Notes: generated by a model not told the origin, from the sequence alone. A stretch of 62,214 bases of DNA from Pseudorhizobium tarimense (GCF_022968135.1 NZ_JALJRA010000024.1:1-62214), one strand, 5' to 3'; positions 8,003-16,861 are shown, counted from the stretch's first letter. Numbers and translations are program-made.

Positions 8003-8976
8003 CCAGCCATCCGCAGCAATTCCCGCGCCGCCGTCTCGTCCGTGATTAGCGTGTTGCAGCCGATGCGGCGGATGGTGGCGCGGATTGCAACGGCCCGGTG
8101 GGCGCCACCGGAGGAGAGCACGATGTGCTTTGCCTTCTTCAGCGTGTCCAGGTCGACGGACATGACGCGCTCGTTGATCGGGTGGCGTACGGAGCAGCCC
8201 TCTGTGTCCAGGAAGTTGAACATCGTATCGCAGACGCAGCCGGCGGCGGTCAATTCATCCAGTTCCGTCTTCGAAATGAACCCCTCTGATAGGGATGTAG
8301 ACTGCGGGCCGATGTCGCCGCAGCTCACCACGGCAAGATCCATGGCTTCGGCCAGTTCATAGATGGTTTTCAGGCCGCATTCCTCGATCAGCGCCCGTTT
8401 CGTCTTGACGGAGTCCACCAGCAGCGGTGCCAGGAACATGTAGCACTCGGCGCCGAACTGGCTTGCCAGCCGCCAGGTGTAGTCGATGGGGTTCGTCTGG
8501 TGCACGGCGACGATCCCGCCCAACAGCGAGACCACCTTGCAGCCCTGGCGTCGCGGCGGACGGAAACTGGAAAGAGACGCGGTCATCGTCCGTCCCCAGC
8601 CAACGCCGATCGTCATGTTGTCCTGAATCACCTCTGACAGGAATTTGCCCAGCGCCAGCCCGACAGCGCCGGCAAGCGCTTCGGCACTCGTGTCGCGCGC
8701 TTCCGGCACCACGATCGCCTCGTCCAGCCCGTAAGCCTCTTCCAGTTGCGTCGCGAGCGCCAGGCAATCGTCGACGCCGGCATCGATCCAGATTTGCACC
8801 TCTGAGCGCTTCACCGCCTCGTCGAGCATGCGGATGACGGTCGAGCGGCTGATGCCTAGTCGTTCCGCCACATCCTTCTGCGTCAGGCCCTGATTGTAAT
8901 AAAGCCACGCCGCCCGCAGGCGGAGCGAGGAGGCTTCGGAAATGCTCGGACGAGTCTCGCGTCTCAGTTTTGCCAA
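7999..8976 (-). CDS. SorC/DeoR-type sugar-binding transcriptional regulator
   Basis: About 325 residues. An N-terminal helix-turn-helix (WLYYNQGLTQKDVAERLGISRSTVIRMLDEA) is followed by a SorC-type sugar-phosphate-binding domain (IGVGWGRTMTASLSSF, VVSLLGGIV, CGDIGP, SSGGAHRAVAIRATI). The start is uncertain. The open frame extends to 9117, but that extension crosses the promoter region of the divergent tal gene and reads as non-conserved. I chose the TTG at 8976, giving an M-AKLRRET N-terminus; an ATG at 9057 is the alternative. Divergence from tal suggests it controls tal or related sugar-phosphate genes, which is inference. Confidence 0.85.
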   Translation of the reverse strand: MAKLRRETRPSISEASSLRLRAAWLYYNQGLTQKDVAERLGISRSTVIRMLDEAVKRSEVQIWIDAGVDDCLALATQLEEAYGLDEAIVVPEARDTSAEALAGAVGLALGKFLSEVIQDNMTIGVGWGRTMTASLSSFRPPRRQGCKVVSLLGGIVAVHQTNPIDYTWRLASQFGAECYMFLAPLLVDSVKTKRALIEECGLKTIYELAEAMDLAVVSCGDIGPQSTSLSEGFISKTELDELTAAGCVCDTMFNFLDTEGCSVRHPINERVMSVDLDTLKKAKHIVLSSGGAHRAVAIRATIRRIGCNTLITDETAARELLRMAG

Positions 8977-9005
8977 TTGGATCTCGGGGTTGCGCCATGC
9001 GATGG

Positions 9006-9026
9006 TCGATATGATACTTATGTCGA
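9006..9026. promoter_or_regulatory. imperfect palindrome between the SorC-type regulator and tal
   Basis: The outer arms TCGATAT and ATGTCGA form a 21-bp imperfect inverted repeat in the divergent intergenic region, about 30-50 bp upstream of the chosen regulator start and about 20 bp upstream of the putative tal -35 element. Its position fits an operator for the adjacent SorC-type protein. Binding is inferred. Confidence 0.4.
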
Positions 9027-9044
9027 CCCAAATGCGCAAATGTC

Positions 9045-9073
9045 TTGACTTTGCCATGATCGGCTGCTGATAG
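9045..9073 (+). promoter_or_regulatory. candidate sigma-70 promoter of tal
   Basis: CTTGACT gives a strong -35 (TTGACT, 9045-9050), followed by exactly 17 bp and TGATAG (9068-9073) as a moderate -10. Transcription would begin about 70 nt before the tal ATG. The CTTGAC core is the usual rhizobial -35. Confidence 0.5.
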
Positions 9074-9150
9074 TCGATCATCGTTGAACTCCCGTTCCGC
9101 GCATGGGCGTTGAACACTCACCACACCACTCTCTCAAGGGAAATGCCGGG

Positions 9151-10110
9151 ATGACCTCCAAACTCGAACAGCTCCGTTCCATGACCACGGTCGTCGCCGA
9201 TACCGGCGATATCGACGCGGTGACCCGCTTGAAGCCTGTGGATTGCACAACCAACCCCACGATCGTCCTGAAGGCGCTCGGAACGCCGATGTTCGCGGAT
9301 GCGGTCAAGGAAGCTATCACCTGGGGCAAGACGCAGAATGGCGGGTCTGATGCGGTCATCGCGGCTGTCGCGGATCGTCTGGCGATCTCCGTCGGTGCGG
9401 CGCTTGCCAACATCGTTCCGGGTCGCGTTTCGACCGAAGTCGATGCCGACCTCTCTTTTGATACGGAAGCCTCCATCGCCAAAGCACGCGGCATCATCGC
9501 AGCCTACAAGGAGCGGGGCATCGATCGCGAGCGCATCTTGATCAAGCTCGCGTCCACGTGGGAAGGCATCAAGGCCGCGGAAGTTCTGCAGACGGAAGGC
9601 ATCGACTGCAACCTGACGCTGCTCTTCTCCAAGGCACAGGCGATTGCCTGTGCGGATGCAAAGGTCTTCCTGATCTCGCCCTTCGTCGGCCGCATCCTCG
9701 ACTGGTACAAGAAGTCGACCGGGCAGGAGTACACCGCCGAAACGGATCCGGGCGTCGTTTCGGTTCGCCAGATCTACAACTACTACAAGGCCAATGGCAT
9801 CGATACGATCGTCATGGGCGCCTCCTTCCGCAATGCCGGTGAAATCGAAGCGCTCGCCGGCTGCGACCGCCTGACGATCAGCCCGGCGCTGCTTGACGAA
9901 CTGGACAAGGATCAGGGGACGCTGGAGCGGAAGCTTTCGCCGGACAACATCACCGAAGACGCCTTCCAGCCGATCGACGAGAAGAAGTTCCGCTGGATGC
10001 TGAACGAGGATGCCATGGCAACGGAAAAGCTCGCCGAAGGCATCCGCTCCTTCGCCAAGGATCTCGTGGCGCTGCGCGAGATGGTGAAGAAGGAATTGGC
10101 TACCGCCTGA
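9151..10110 (+). CDS. tal: transaldolase B type
   Basis: A 319-residue cytosolic enzyme of the non-oxidative pentose phosphate pathway that transfers a dihydroxyacetone unit between sedoheptulose-7-phosphate and glyceraldehyde-3-phosphate. The family motif DCTTNPTIVLKAL is at residues ~30-42, the Schiff-base Lys lies in RILIKLASTWEGIKAAE (residues ~129-145), and the phosphate-binding region includes VMGASFRNAGEI. The length is that of the classical TalB subfamily. Start ATG 9151 follows AAGGGAAATGCCGGG. It is followed by a rho-independent terminator. Confidence 0.96.
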   Translation: MTSKLEQLRSMTTVVADTGDIDAVTRLKPVDCTTNPTIVLKALGTPMFADAVKEAITWGKTQNGGSDAVIAAVADRLAISVGAALANIVPGRVSTEVDADLSFDTEASIAKARGIIAAYKERGIDRERILIKLASTWEGIKAAEVLQTEGIDCNLTLLFSKAQAIACADAKVFLISPFVGRILDWYKKSTGQEYTAETDPGVVSVRQIYNYYKANGIDTIVMGASFRNAGEIEALAGCDRLTISPALLDELDKDQGTLERKLSPDNITEDAFQPIDEKKFRWMLNEDAMATEKLAEGIRSFAKDLVALREMVKKELATA

Positions 10111-10131
10111 TCCCTCAGGTCCAGCAGATTC

Positions 10132-10163
10132 AAAACGGCTCGTCATCCGGCGGGTCGTTTTTC
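10132..10163 (+). terminator. rho-independent terminator of tal
   Basis: ACGGCTCG (10135-10142) pairs with CGGGTCGT (10151-10158), including two G-U pairs, across an 8-nt loop, followed by a run of five Ts. It lies 25 nt after the tal stop. Confidence 0.65.
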
Positions 10164-10173
10164 GTTTCTGGGA

Positions 10174-11025
10174 TCAAGTTGCGGCTGGCTTGCCGCGGCT
10201 TTCCAGCATGGTCTTGACGAAGGCGAAGATGAAGAGCGCCGTCATCAGAAGCACGATGGTCGGTGCCGGGGCACTGTCGAGGAAGAAACTGATGTAGATG
10301 CCGAGGACAGAGCTTCCTGCCGCCACTGCGACGGCGACCACGAGCATCGGCCCAAACCTCCGCGTCAGGAGAAAGGCGATTGCGCCCGGCGCCACAACCA
10401 TCGCCACCGAGAGGATGATGCCAACGGCCTTCAGCGCCCCCACCACCGTCAGCGACAGCACCGTCAGCAGGCCGTAATGCAGCAGCCGCGTCGGCAGGCC
10501 GATCGCCTTGGCGTGCTGCTCGTCAAAGGCCTGGACCAGCAGATCCCTGCGCCAGCCGACAAGGAATAGCGTGGCGAAGAGAGCGAGCAACGCTGTCTCG
10601 ATCAGGTCGCGCGGCATGATGCCGAGCATGTCTCCGAACAGGATGTGGTCGAGATGAACGTCGCTCTGCACTTTGACGTAGAGCACCAGCCCCAAGCCGA
10701 ACATGCCGGAAAAGACGATGCCGAGGACGGTGTCCTCCTTGATCCGGCTGTTCTCCTTCAGAAACCCTGTCGCGACAGCACAGAACATGCCGGCGGCGAA
10801 GGCGCCGATCGCCAGTGGAATTGAGAAGATGTAGGCTAGCACGATGCCGGGAAAGACGGCGTGGGATACGGCATCCCCCATCAGCGACCACCCCTTCAGC
10901 ACGAGGAAGCAGGAGAGGATCGCCATCGGGATCGCGATCAGCAGCGTGACGATGAACGCGCGCTGCATGAAGTCGATCTGGAAAGGGAACGTCGCGAGAT
11001 CAACGAAATCGAGAAAACCGCTCAT
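10174..11025 (-). CDS. sitD: Mn/Fe ABC transporter permease SitD
   Basis: A 283-residue ABC-3 family permease with about eight hydrophobic segments, starting MSGFLDFVDLATFPFQIDF. The conserved LKGWSLMGDAVSHAVFPGIV motif in the second helix and MVVAPGAIAFLLTRRF near helix 7 are typical of metal-specific ABC-3 permeases. The ATG at 11025 overlaps the sitC TGA by 4 bp, indicating translational coupling. It is the last gene of sitABCD. Together with SitC it forms the membrane channel. Confidence 0.92.
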   Translation of the reverse strand: MSGFLDFVDLATFPFQIDFMQRAFIVTLLIAIPMAILSCFLVLKGWSLMGDAVSHAVFPGIVLAYIFSIPLAIGAFAAGMFCAVATGFLKENSRIKEDTVLGIVFSGMFGLGLVLYVKVQSDVHLDHILFGDMLGIMPRDLIETALLALFATLFLVGWRRDLLVQAFDEQHAKAIGLPTRLLHYGLLTVLSLTVVGALKAVGIILSVAMVVAPGAIAFLLTRRFGPMLVVAVAVAAGSSVLGIYISFFLDSAPAPTIVLLMTALFIFAFVKTMLESRGKPAAT

Positions 11026-11882
11026 GCTGTTTCCTCCAGGTTCTGCCGCAGGCGGTGGCGAGAGGCCAGCATGCCGTGCTTGGGCGCGAAAACGAACGCT
11101 ACGAGGAAGATCAGCGTCTGCAGCACGACGATGATGCCGCCGGTTGCGCCATCGAGGAAATAGCTGAGGTAGGCGCCGATGAAGCTCGTCCCGGCCCCGA
11201 TGACGAGGCCAAGCAGGATCACCCGCTGGAAGCGGTCCGTCAGCAGGTAGCCGGTGGCACCTGGCGTTACGACCATGGCGATCACGAGAAAGGCACCGAC
11301 GGTTTGCAGTGCTGCAACCGTGGACGCGGCAAGCAGGGTGAAGAACAGCACCTTCAGGCGATCGGGCTTCAGCCCGATCGAACGGGCGTGGTTCTCGTCG
11401 AAGAAGGCGACCATCAGGTCCTTCCACTTGGCGGTAAGAATTGCGAGGCTGACGCCGCCGATGATCACCAGCTGCAGCGTGTCTTCCGGCGTAATAGCGA
11501 GGATGTTGCCGAGCACGATGGTCTGGATGTTCACCGAGGTCGGCGACAGCGACACCATGAAGAGTCCGAGGCCAAAAAAGGAGGTGAAGATCAGCCCGAT
11601 GATGGCGTCCTCGCGCAGCCGCGTGCGCTGGTTGAGGAACAGCATGGCACCGGCCGCAAGCCCCCCTGAGATGAAGGCGCCGAGGGCGAAGGGCAGGCCC
11701 AGCATGTAGGCGCCGGCAACGCCCGGCACGATGGAATGGGAGAGCGCGTCGCCGATCAGCGACCAGCCCTTCAGCATCAAGTAAGAGGACAGGAAGCCGC
11801 AGACGCCGCCGACCAGCGCGCTCACCCAGATCGCGTTCAGCATATAGTCGTAGGTGAACGGCTCAAGAAGCGTCTGGAGCAC
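11022..11882 (-). CDS. sitC: Mn/Fe ABC transporter permease SitC
   Basis: A 286-residue ABC-3 permease, paralogous to sitD (LKGWSLIGDALSHSIVPGVA; MVVTPGATGYLLTDRF). The GTG at 11882 is chosen because AAGGAGACGATCG sits right before it with 7-nt spacing and it gives MLQTLLEPFTYDYMLNAIW, the family N-terminus. A longer start at 11918 adds only an Arg-rich tail lying inside sitB. It overlaps the sitB 3' end by about 20 bp and the sitD start by 4 bp. Confidence 0.92.
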   Translation of the reverse strand: MLQTLLEPFTYDYMLNAIWVSALVGGVCGFLSSYLMLKGWSLIGDALSHSIVPGVAGAYMLGLPFALGAFISGGLAAGAMLFLNQRTRLREDAIIGLIFTSFFGLGLFMVSLSPTSVNIQTIVLGNILAITPEDTLQLVIIGGVSLAILTAKWKDLMVAFFDENHARSIGLKPDRLKVLFFTLLAASTVAALQTVGAFLVIAMVVTPGATGYLLTDRFQRVILLGLVIGAGTSFIGAYLSYFLDGATGGIIVVLQTLIFLVAFVFAPKHGMLASRHRLRQNLEETA

Positions 11883-12756
11883 CGATCGTCTCCTTCTTCT
11901 TCTGTGCGCCGTTGCCATAGGTCACGTAAGGCCGCTCGTCGTCGGTGATGACGCGGACATGGCGTGCGTCTTCATCGTCGTGCAGTTCGGGCCCGCCCAG
12001 AATGAAGTGGCGTAGCACGCCGCCGAAGGCCTTCTCCAGGTTCTTCTCGTTGAAGGTGTCTTCGGTCTTGCCGTAGGCGAGTACGGTGCCCTTGACGAAG
12101 ACGGTACGGTCGCAAAAGTCCGGCACGCTGCCGAGATTATGGGTCGAGACCAACATCACCCGCCCTTCATCCCGCAGGCTGCGCAGAAGCGCGATGATCT
12201 GCTCTTCCGTCGTCACGTCGACGCCGGTGAAGGGCTCGTCGAGCAGGATTACCTGGCCCTCCTGCGCCAACGCGCGCGCCAAGAAAACCCGCTTACGCTG
12301 GCCGCCGGAAAGCTCGCCGATCTGACGCTTGCGGAACTCCTCCATGTTCACCCGCTTCAGCGCCTCGGTCACCATCTCGTGGTCGCGGCGGGAGGGGATG
12401 CGCAGAAAGTTCATGTGGCCGTAGCGGCCCATCATCACCACGTCCTCGACAAGGACCGGAAAGTTCCAGTCCACTTCCTCGGACTGCGGGACATAGGCGA
12501 CGAGGTTCTTCTTCAGTGCCTCGCGCGCCGGCATGCCGAGGATCTGGACGGTGCCTTCGGCGAGCGCGACGAAGCCCATGATGGCCTTGAAGAGAGTCGA
12601 CTTGCCGGCGCCGTTGACGCCGACAAGTGCGGTGATCGTCCCCTTCGGCACCGAGAAGCTTGCGTGGCGCAGGGCCGTCAATCCGCTTCGGTAGGCGACC
12701 GTGATGTCGTCGACGACGAGACCGCCTTCCTGCGGCCGCTTCTTGCCCATGATCAT
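11863..12756 (-). CDS. sitB: Mn/Fe ABC transporter ATPase SitB
   Basis: A 297-residue ABC ATPase. Walker A GVNGAGKSTLFKAI is near residue 48, the signature LSGGQRKRVFLARAL near residue 150, Walker B VILLDEPFTGVD follows, and the H-loop is STHNLGS. The ~50-residue C-terminal tail after the core (LHDDEDARHVRVITDDERPYV) is acidic. The start ATG overlaps the sitA TGA. It powers the SitCD channel. Confidence 0.93.
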   Translation of the reverse strand: MIMGKKRPQEGGLVVDDITVAYRSGLTALRHASFSVPKGTITALVGVNGAGKSTLFKAIMGFVALAEGTVQILGMPAREALKKNLVAYVPQSEEVDWNFPVLVEDVVMMGRYGHMNFLRIPSRRDHEMVTEALKRVNMEEFRKRQIGELSGGQRKRVFLARALAQEGQVILLDEPFTGVDVTTEEQIIALLRSLRDEGRVMLVSTHNLGSVPDFCDRTVFVKGTVLAYGKTEDTFNEKNLEKAFGGVLRHFILGGPELHDDEDARHVRVITDDERPYVTYGNGAQKKKETIGAPDAS

Positions 12757-13649
12757 CCTGCGAGACCTTCGGCAATCCTGCTGGCGGTGACGCGCAAGAG
12801 GTCAAGATATGTCGGCACCGCGCCGTCCGCTTCGCTCAGCGAGTCGACGAAAAGAACGCCGCCGTAACGCGCCTCGGTTTCGCGCGCCACCTGTTCGGCC
12901 GGATCGGGAGAGACCGTGCTTTCGCTGAAGATCACCTCGATGTCGTGCTTGTTCATGGCGTCGATGACGGAGCGGACCTGCTGCGGGGTTCCCTGGCTGT
13001 CGGCGTTCACGGGCCAGAGATAGAGCTCCTTAAGGCCGAAATCGCGAGCGAGATAGGAGAAGGCACCCTCGCTCGTCACCAGCCAGCGCTTCTCTTCCGG
13101 CAGCGCGCCAAGCTCCGCGCGAATGGGGTCAACGGCCGCACGGATCGTGTCGGTATAGGCCTTGGCGTTGGCTTCGTATGTCGCCGCATTCTCTGGATCG
13201 ATCTCCGTCAGTCCCTTGCGGATGTTTTCGACGTAGATGATCGCGTTGTCCGGCGACATCCAGGCATGGGGGTTGGGCTTGCCCTCATAGGCGCCGCCCG
13301 CAATCGCCATCGGCTCGACGCCGTCCGAGACCGTCACGCTCGGCACGTCGCCGAGATTGGCGAGGAACTTCTCGAACCACAGCTCGAGGTTCAGACCGTT
13401 GCGCAGCACCAGGTCAGCGTCGCGGGCGCGCAGCAGATCGCGGGGCGTGGGCTGGTAGTTGTGGATCTCGGCGCCTGGCTTAGTGATGCTTTCCACCTCG
13501 GCGGCGTCGCCTGCAACATTTCGCGCCATGTCGGCAATCACCGTGAAGGTGGTGACGACCTTTGGTTTGTCTTGTGCCCAGGAGATAGCGGGCCAAGCAA
13601 AAAGTACGGCGCTGGCGATGATCGTCAGTCGGGGGAGGCGTAACACCAC
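12753..13649 (-). CDS. sitA: Mn/Fe ABC transporter periplasmic binding protein SitA
   Basis: About 298 residues, cluster A-I metal-binding protein. The signal peptide (RLTIIASAVLFAWPAISWAQ) is cleaved near residue 28. Expected metal ligands are visible: His in GAEIHNYQPTPRD, His in KPNPHAWMSPDNA, Glu in SEGAFSYLARDFGL, and the C-terminal Asp region FVDSLSEADG. I chose GTG 13649, which follows AAGGA with 7-nt spacing; the upstream in-frame ATG at 13709 would put ~20 polar residues ahead of the signal peptide. Rhizobial sitABCD is known to be Mn-responsive through Mur/Fur, and a fitting palindrome lies about 70 bp upstream. Confidence 0.92.
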   Translation of the reverse strand: MVLRLPRLTIIASAVLFAWPAISWAQDKPKVVTTFTVIADMARNVAGDAAEVESITKPGAEIHNYQPTPRDLLRARDADLVLRNGLNLELWFEKFLANLGDVPSVTVSDGVEPMAIAGGAYEGKPNPHAWMSPDNAIIYVENIRKGLTEIDPENAATYEANAKAYTDTIRAAVDPIRAELGALPEEKRWLVTSEGAFSYLARDFGLKELYLWPVNADSQGTPQQVRSVIDAMNKHDIEVIFSESTVSPDPAEQVARETEARYGGVLFVDSLSEADGAVPTYLDLLRVTASRIAEGLAG

Positions 13650-13714
13650 TGTCAATCCTTCTTGCAATTCATCTGCAATCCAACTTAGCGACGATTTAAG
13701 GCCTGTCAACGCTA

Positions 13715-13731
13715 TTGCAAATCATTCGCAA
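13715..13731. promoter_or_regulatory. Fur/Mur-type palindromic operator upstream of sitA
   Basis: TTGCAAATCATTCGCAA is a 17-bp inverted repeat, mismatched only at the symmetric pair outside the centre (TTGC-R-AAT-N-ATT-Y-GCAA). It lies 66 bp upstream of the sitA start, between sitA and the divergent His-rich gene. On the sitA strand TTGACA follows it by a few bases and could be the -35. Rhizobial sitABCD and mntH are repressed by Mur (a Fur homologue) at related AT-rich palindromes; assignment to Mur here is inference. Confidence 0.55.
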
Positions 13732-13842
13732 AAACCTGTGCCGCCAGCTCTCTTAAACATTTCTAAAGGCGATTGACGGAAGCTCCGTTTCGGATTCCAT
13801 CGGTAGTGCGTGAAGTGGGGTTGGCATGTCGGAGTTCGGCGC

Positions 13843-15309
13843 GTGAAGGGTTTCAAGATCCGGCTGTCGCGGACATTTCTCCTCATCATCGGCGGTGTGA
13901 CAGTGCTCGGCGGCGGAAGCGGCGCTGCGGCAGTCTATATCGGTGCCGACAAGCTGCTCGGCCCGTCCTACGCGGACATCAACGGCCTGGACTGCACCAC
14001 CGTCGAAACGATCAAGATCAAGAAGGCGGATCGTTACTGGATCCGCAAATACGTCACCACCAATGAGCCGGGCGATGGTGTCGCACGCCTGAAGACTGCG
14101 CTGCGCGTTGCCCGTAAGGTTCAGGAGGCGGAGCATTCGGACCTCGTCCAGGTGACCGTCCTCGACAAGGCGGGGCCGACGGATCGGGCGAGCATGCGCG
14201 GTCGGGCGATCGGTGCTCAGGTGGTCTATATGCCTGATGTCAGCAAGGCGCCGGATGGGCTCGCGGTCCAGCCGCTGACTGCCTATTACGTCGATGGCAT
14301 GCCGGACGATACCGGCGAATTCTGGGGGCTACGGATCGATCTGCCGCAGGAGGACGCCGAGCACCTGTCGGCCGCATTGACTGACACTGCCGACTGTCTC
14401 GACCCGGTGCTTGAAGGCGCAGACGGTCACGGTTCTTCGGGCGGCCATGGTGCAGACAAGGGCCACGGCGCAGAGAAGCGACACGATGTGCCATCAGGTC
14501 ACGGAGAAACTGCCGGTGACGGGGAACAAAAGACAGACGGTGATGCCCATGGCGGGGGCGCTCATGGCAGCGAGCCCGCGGCTGACGGCCACGGCGCACC
14601 CGCCGAAGGTCATGGCGAAGAGGTTCCGGTCGCCGAACACGGCGGTGAGGAAAAGCCCGGCATGTTGGCTTCGTTGATCGGCATGGTGGGCCTTGGTGGT
14701 GCCGAGCCCGCTGCCGATGCCCATGGCGACGCCGCATCCGCCGGTCACGAGCCGACGGCGGACGAACCTCTTGAGCCCGGACACGGTGCTGAGGCAAAGC
14801 ATACTTCGAAGCCGGCGCAACATGCCTCGGCCGAGCCTCATGCGGCGCAGGAAAAGGCCGTCCATGCCGCAGAAGTAGCTCCGGCCGAGGAGGGCTGGCT
14901 TGATACCGTCAAGGGCTTTGTCGGTCTGGGAACCAGCGAGCACCAGGCTGAGGGATCCAAAGCGCCCGAACATGCCGCTGACCCGGCTGAGCAATCCGAT
15001 GCCGCCGAGCCGCCTCATGCGGCGGCGGCGGCCGCTCATGCGCCGCCCGAAGAGACTAATGCCGATGATCATGGAGCAGCATGGCTTGCCAAGATGCGCG
15101 CCCAGCCGCTGAAGCCGGAGAGCCAGTCGGAAGTGGGTGTGGGTGCGAAGCCGGAGGCCAGCCACAGCGACAAAGAAGCGGCCCTTGGCGACACAGCCGC
15201 CCATGCAGTGTCCGCCCATGCACAGCCAGCCCATGCGCCCGCCGTTGCCGAGGAGGACGATCCCGAGCAGCACCGCCGCAAGCCGGACGCCCATGCGGAA
15301 ACGCATTAA
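13843..15309 (+). CDS. His/Ala-rich membrane-anchored protein of unknown function
   Basis: About 488 residues. A basic N-terminus and one hydrophobic segment (FLLIIGGVTVLGGGSGAAAVYIG, residues ~11-33) anchor it, with the rest outside the cytoplasm. Residues ~45-190 look like a folded domain with two Cys (DINGLDCTTVET and DTADCLDPVLEG). From residue ~192 to the end it is low-complexity, rich in His, Ala, Glu and Gly (GHGADKGHGAEKRH, AHGGGAHGSE). Two related short hydrophobic motifs interrupt this tail, MLASLIGMVGLG (~273) and WLDTVKGFVGLG (~351). GTG 13843 follows GGAG with 8-nt spacing; an upstream GTG at 13810 is possible. It is divergent from sitABCD and shares its control region, which suggests metal binding or metal-responsive expression. 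No function is known to me. Confidence 0.75.
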   Translation: MKGFKIRLSRTFLLIIGGVTVLGGGSGAAAVYIGADKLLGPSYADINGLDCTTVETIKIKKADRYWIRKYVTTNEPGDGVARLKTALRVARKVQEAEHSDLVQVTVLDKAGPTDRASMRGRAIGAQVVYMPDVSKAPDGLAVQPLTAYYVDGMPDDTGEFWGLRIDLPQEDAEHLSAALTDTADCLDPVLEGADGHGSSGGHGADKGHGAEKRHDVPSGHGETAGDGEQKTDGDAHGGGAHGSEPAADGHGAPAEGHGEEVPVAEHGGEEKPGMLASLIGMVGLGGAEPAADAHGDAASAGHEPTADEPLEPGHGAEAKHTSKPAQHASAEPHAAQEKAVHAAEVAPAEEGWLDTVKGFVGLGTSEHQAEGSKAPEHAADPAEQSDAAEPPHAAAAAAHAPPEETNADDHGAAWLAKMRAQPLKPESQSEVGVGAKPEASHSDKEAALGDTAAHAVSAHAQPAHAPAVAEEDDPEQHRRKPDAHAETH

Positions 15310-15331
15310 GCGGGCGTAGACTTGGACAAGT

Positions 15332-15359
15332 AAAAGGCGGCTCCTGGGCCGCCTTTTTT
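15332..15359 (+). terminator. rho-independent terminator
   Basis: AAAGGCGGC / GCCGCCTTT stem with a TCCTGG loop, followed by TTTTTT. It lies just after the His-rich gene and directly before the stop of convergent lysS; the A-run on the left lets it work for both strands. Confidence 0.85.
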
Positions 15360-15364
15360 CTGGG

Positions 15365-16861
15365 TCAATCCGCCTTGTTGCGGCGGGCGGGGAAGAGGAT
15401 CACGTCGCGTATGGAGGGCGCGTCGGTCAGCAGCATGATCAGGCGATCGACGCCGATGCCGAGGCCGCCGGCGGGCGGCATGCCCTGGTCGATCGCATCG
15501 AGGAATTCCTCGTCGAGCTGCTTTTCCTTCTCGCCGCGCGCATGCGCCTGCTCGAGCTGCTCGACCATGCGGGCCCGCTGCTCTTCCGGATCGTTCAGTT
15601 CGGAGAATGCGTTGCCGATTTCCCAGGTGTTGCAATAGGTCTCGAAGCGCTCGACGAGGCGCGGCTCGCCCGGCACTTCCTTGGCAAACGGCGAAATATC
15701 CTTCGGGAAGTGGGTCACGTGGGAGGGCTGGATCAGCGTCGCCTCGACCTCTTCCTCGAAGAGGAAGGCAAGGCACTCGCCCCAGGTCCAGTCCTTCTCG
15801 ACCTCGAAGCCGGCGGCCTTGGCGGCGGTGCGCGCCTCCTCGTCGGTCTTGATCGCGAGGAAGTCGATGCCGGTGACCTCCTTGACGGCGTCGGGCATGG
15901 GAACGCGGCGGAACGGGCCCTTGAAGGAGATCTCCGTGTCGCCGTACTTGAACTCCGTGGAGCCGTGGATGGTCATCGCCAGGCGCGCGAAGAGGCGCTC
16001 GACGAGGTCCATGATGTCCTCGTAGTCGGCATAGGCCCAGTAGCACTCCATCATCGTGAACTCAGGATTGTGCCGGGTCGAGACGCCTTCGTTGCGGAAG
16101 TTGCGGTTGATCTCGAAGACCTTGTCCGAAAGGCCGGAGACCAGCGTGCGCTTCAGGAACAGTTCCGGCGCAATGCGCAGGTACATGTCCATCTTCAGCG
16201 TGTTGTGATGGGTCTTGAACGGATCAGCCGAAGCGCCGCCGTAAACGGTCTGCAGCATCGGCGTCTCCACTTCCATGAAGCCATCGTCTTCCATGAAGCG
16301 GCGGATGCCCGACACGATACGTGAACGCTGCTGGAAGCGGAGCTTGGATTCCTCGTTGGTCAGGATGTCGAGGTGACGCTTGCGGTAGCGCAGCTCGATG
16401 TCGGAGAGACCGTGATACTTCTCCGGCATCGGCAGAAGCGTCTTGGTCAGCATGGTGATCTCTTGCGCATTGATCGTCAGCTCGCCGCGCTTGGTGCGAC
16501 GCACGACGCCCGTGACGCCGATGATGTCGCCGAGATCGATCATCGGCAGCATGTCGCGCGCTTCCTCGGGCGTGGTGTCCTTGTGGCTGAAGATCTGGAT
16601 CTTGCCGGAGGCGTCGCGCAGGTCGATGAACATGCCGGAATTGCGCGAGGAATAGACGCGGCCGGCGACCGTCACCACGTCCTGCGTCTCGACGTCCGCT
16701 TCGAGGTTCTTGTACTTCTCGGCGAGATCGGCATTCGTCATCGTCCGATGGAAGTGCGCCGGATAGACGTCGCCGATCTTCTCGCGCAGTAGCTTCAGCT
16801 TCTGGGCGCGGACTTCCGTGGCATCGGACGAGAGAGCGGTTTCGTTCTGGTTATCGGCCAT
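15365..16861 (-). CDS. lysS: lysyl-tRNA synthetase, class II
   Basis: A 498-residue class II synthetase charging tRNA-Lys. An N-terminal OB-fold anticodon-binding domain (VAGRVYSSRNSGMFIDLRDASG, residues ~66-150) is followed by the catalytic domain with motif 2 (FRNEGVSTRHNPEFTMMECY) and motif 3 (GGLGIGVDRLIMLLTD) near the C-terminus. The length matches the bacterial enzyme. The start ATG 16861 is 22 bp after the gltX stop, so the two synthetase genes are probably one operon. Confidence 0.97.
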   Translation of the reverse strand: MADNQNETALSSDATEVRAQKLKLLREKIGDVYPAHFHRTMTNADLAEKYKNLEADVETQDVVTVAGRVYSSRNSGMFIDLRDASGKIQIFSHKDTTPEEARDMLPMIDLGDIIGVTGVVRRTKRGELTINAQEITMLTKTLLPMPEKYHGLSDIELRYRKRHLDILTNEESKLRFQQRSRIVSGIRRFMEDDGFMEVETPMLQTVYGGASADPFKTHHNTLKMDMYLRIAPELFLKRTLVSGLSDKVFEINRNFRNEGVSTRHNPEFTMMECYWAYADYEDIMDLVERLFARLAMTIHGSTEFKYGDTEISFKGPFRRVPMPDAVKEVTGIDFLAIKTDEEARTAAKAAGFEVEKDWTWGECLAFLFEEEVEATLIQPSHVTHFPKDISPFAKEVPGEPRLVERFETYCNTWEIGNAFSELNDPEEQRARMVEQLEQAHARGEKEKQLDEEFLDAIDQGMPPAGGLGIGVDRLIMLLTDAPSIRDVILFPARRNKAD

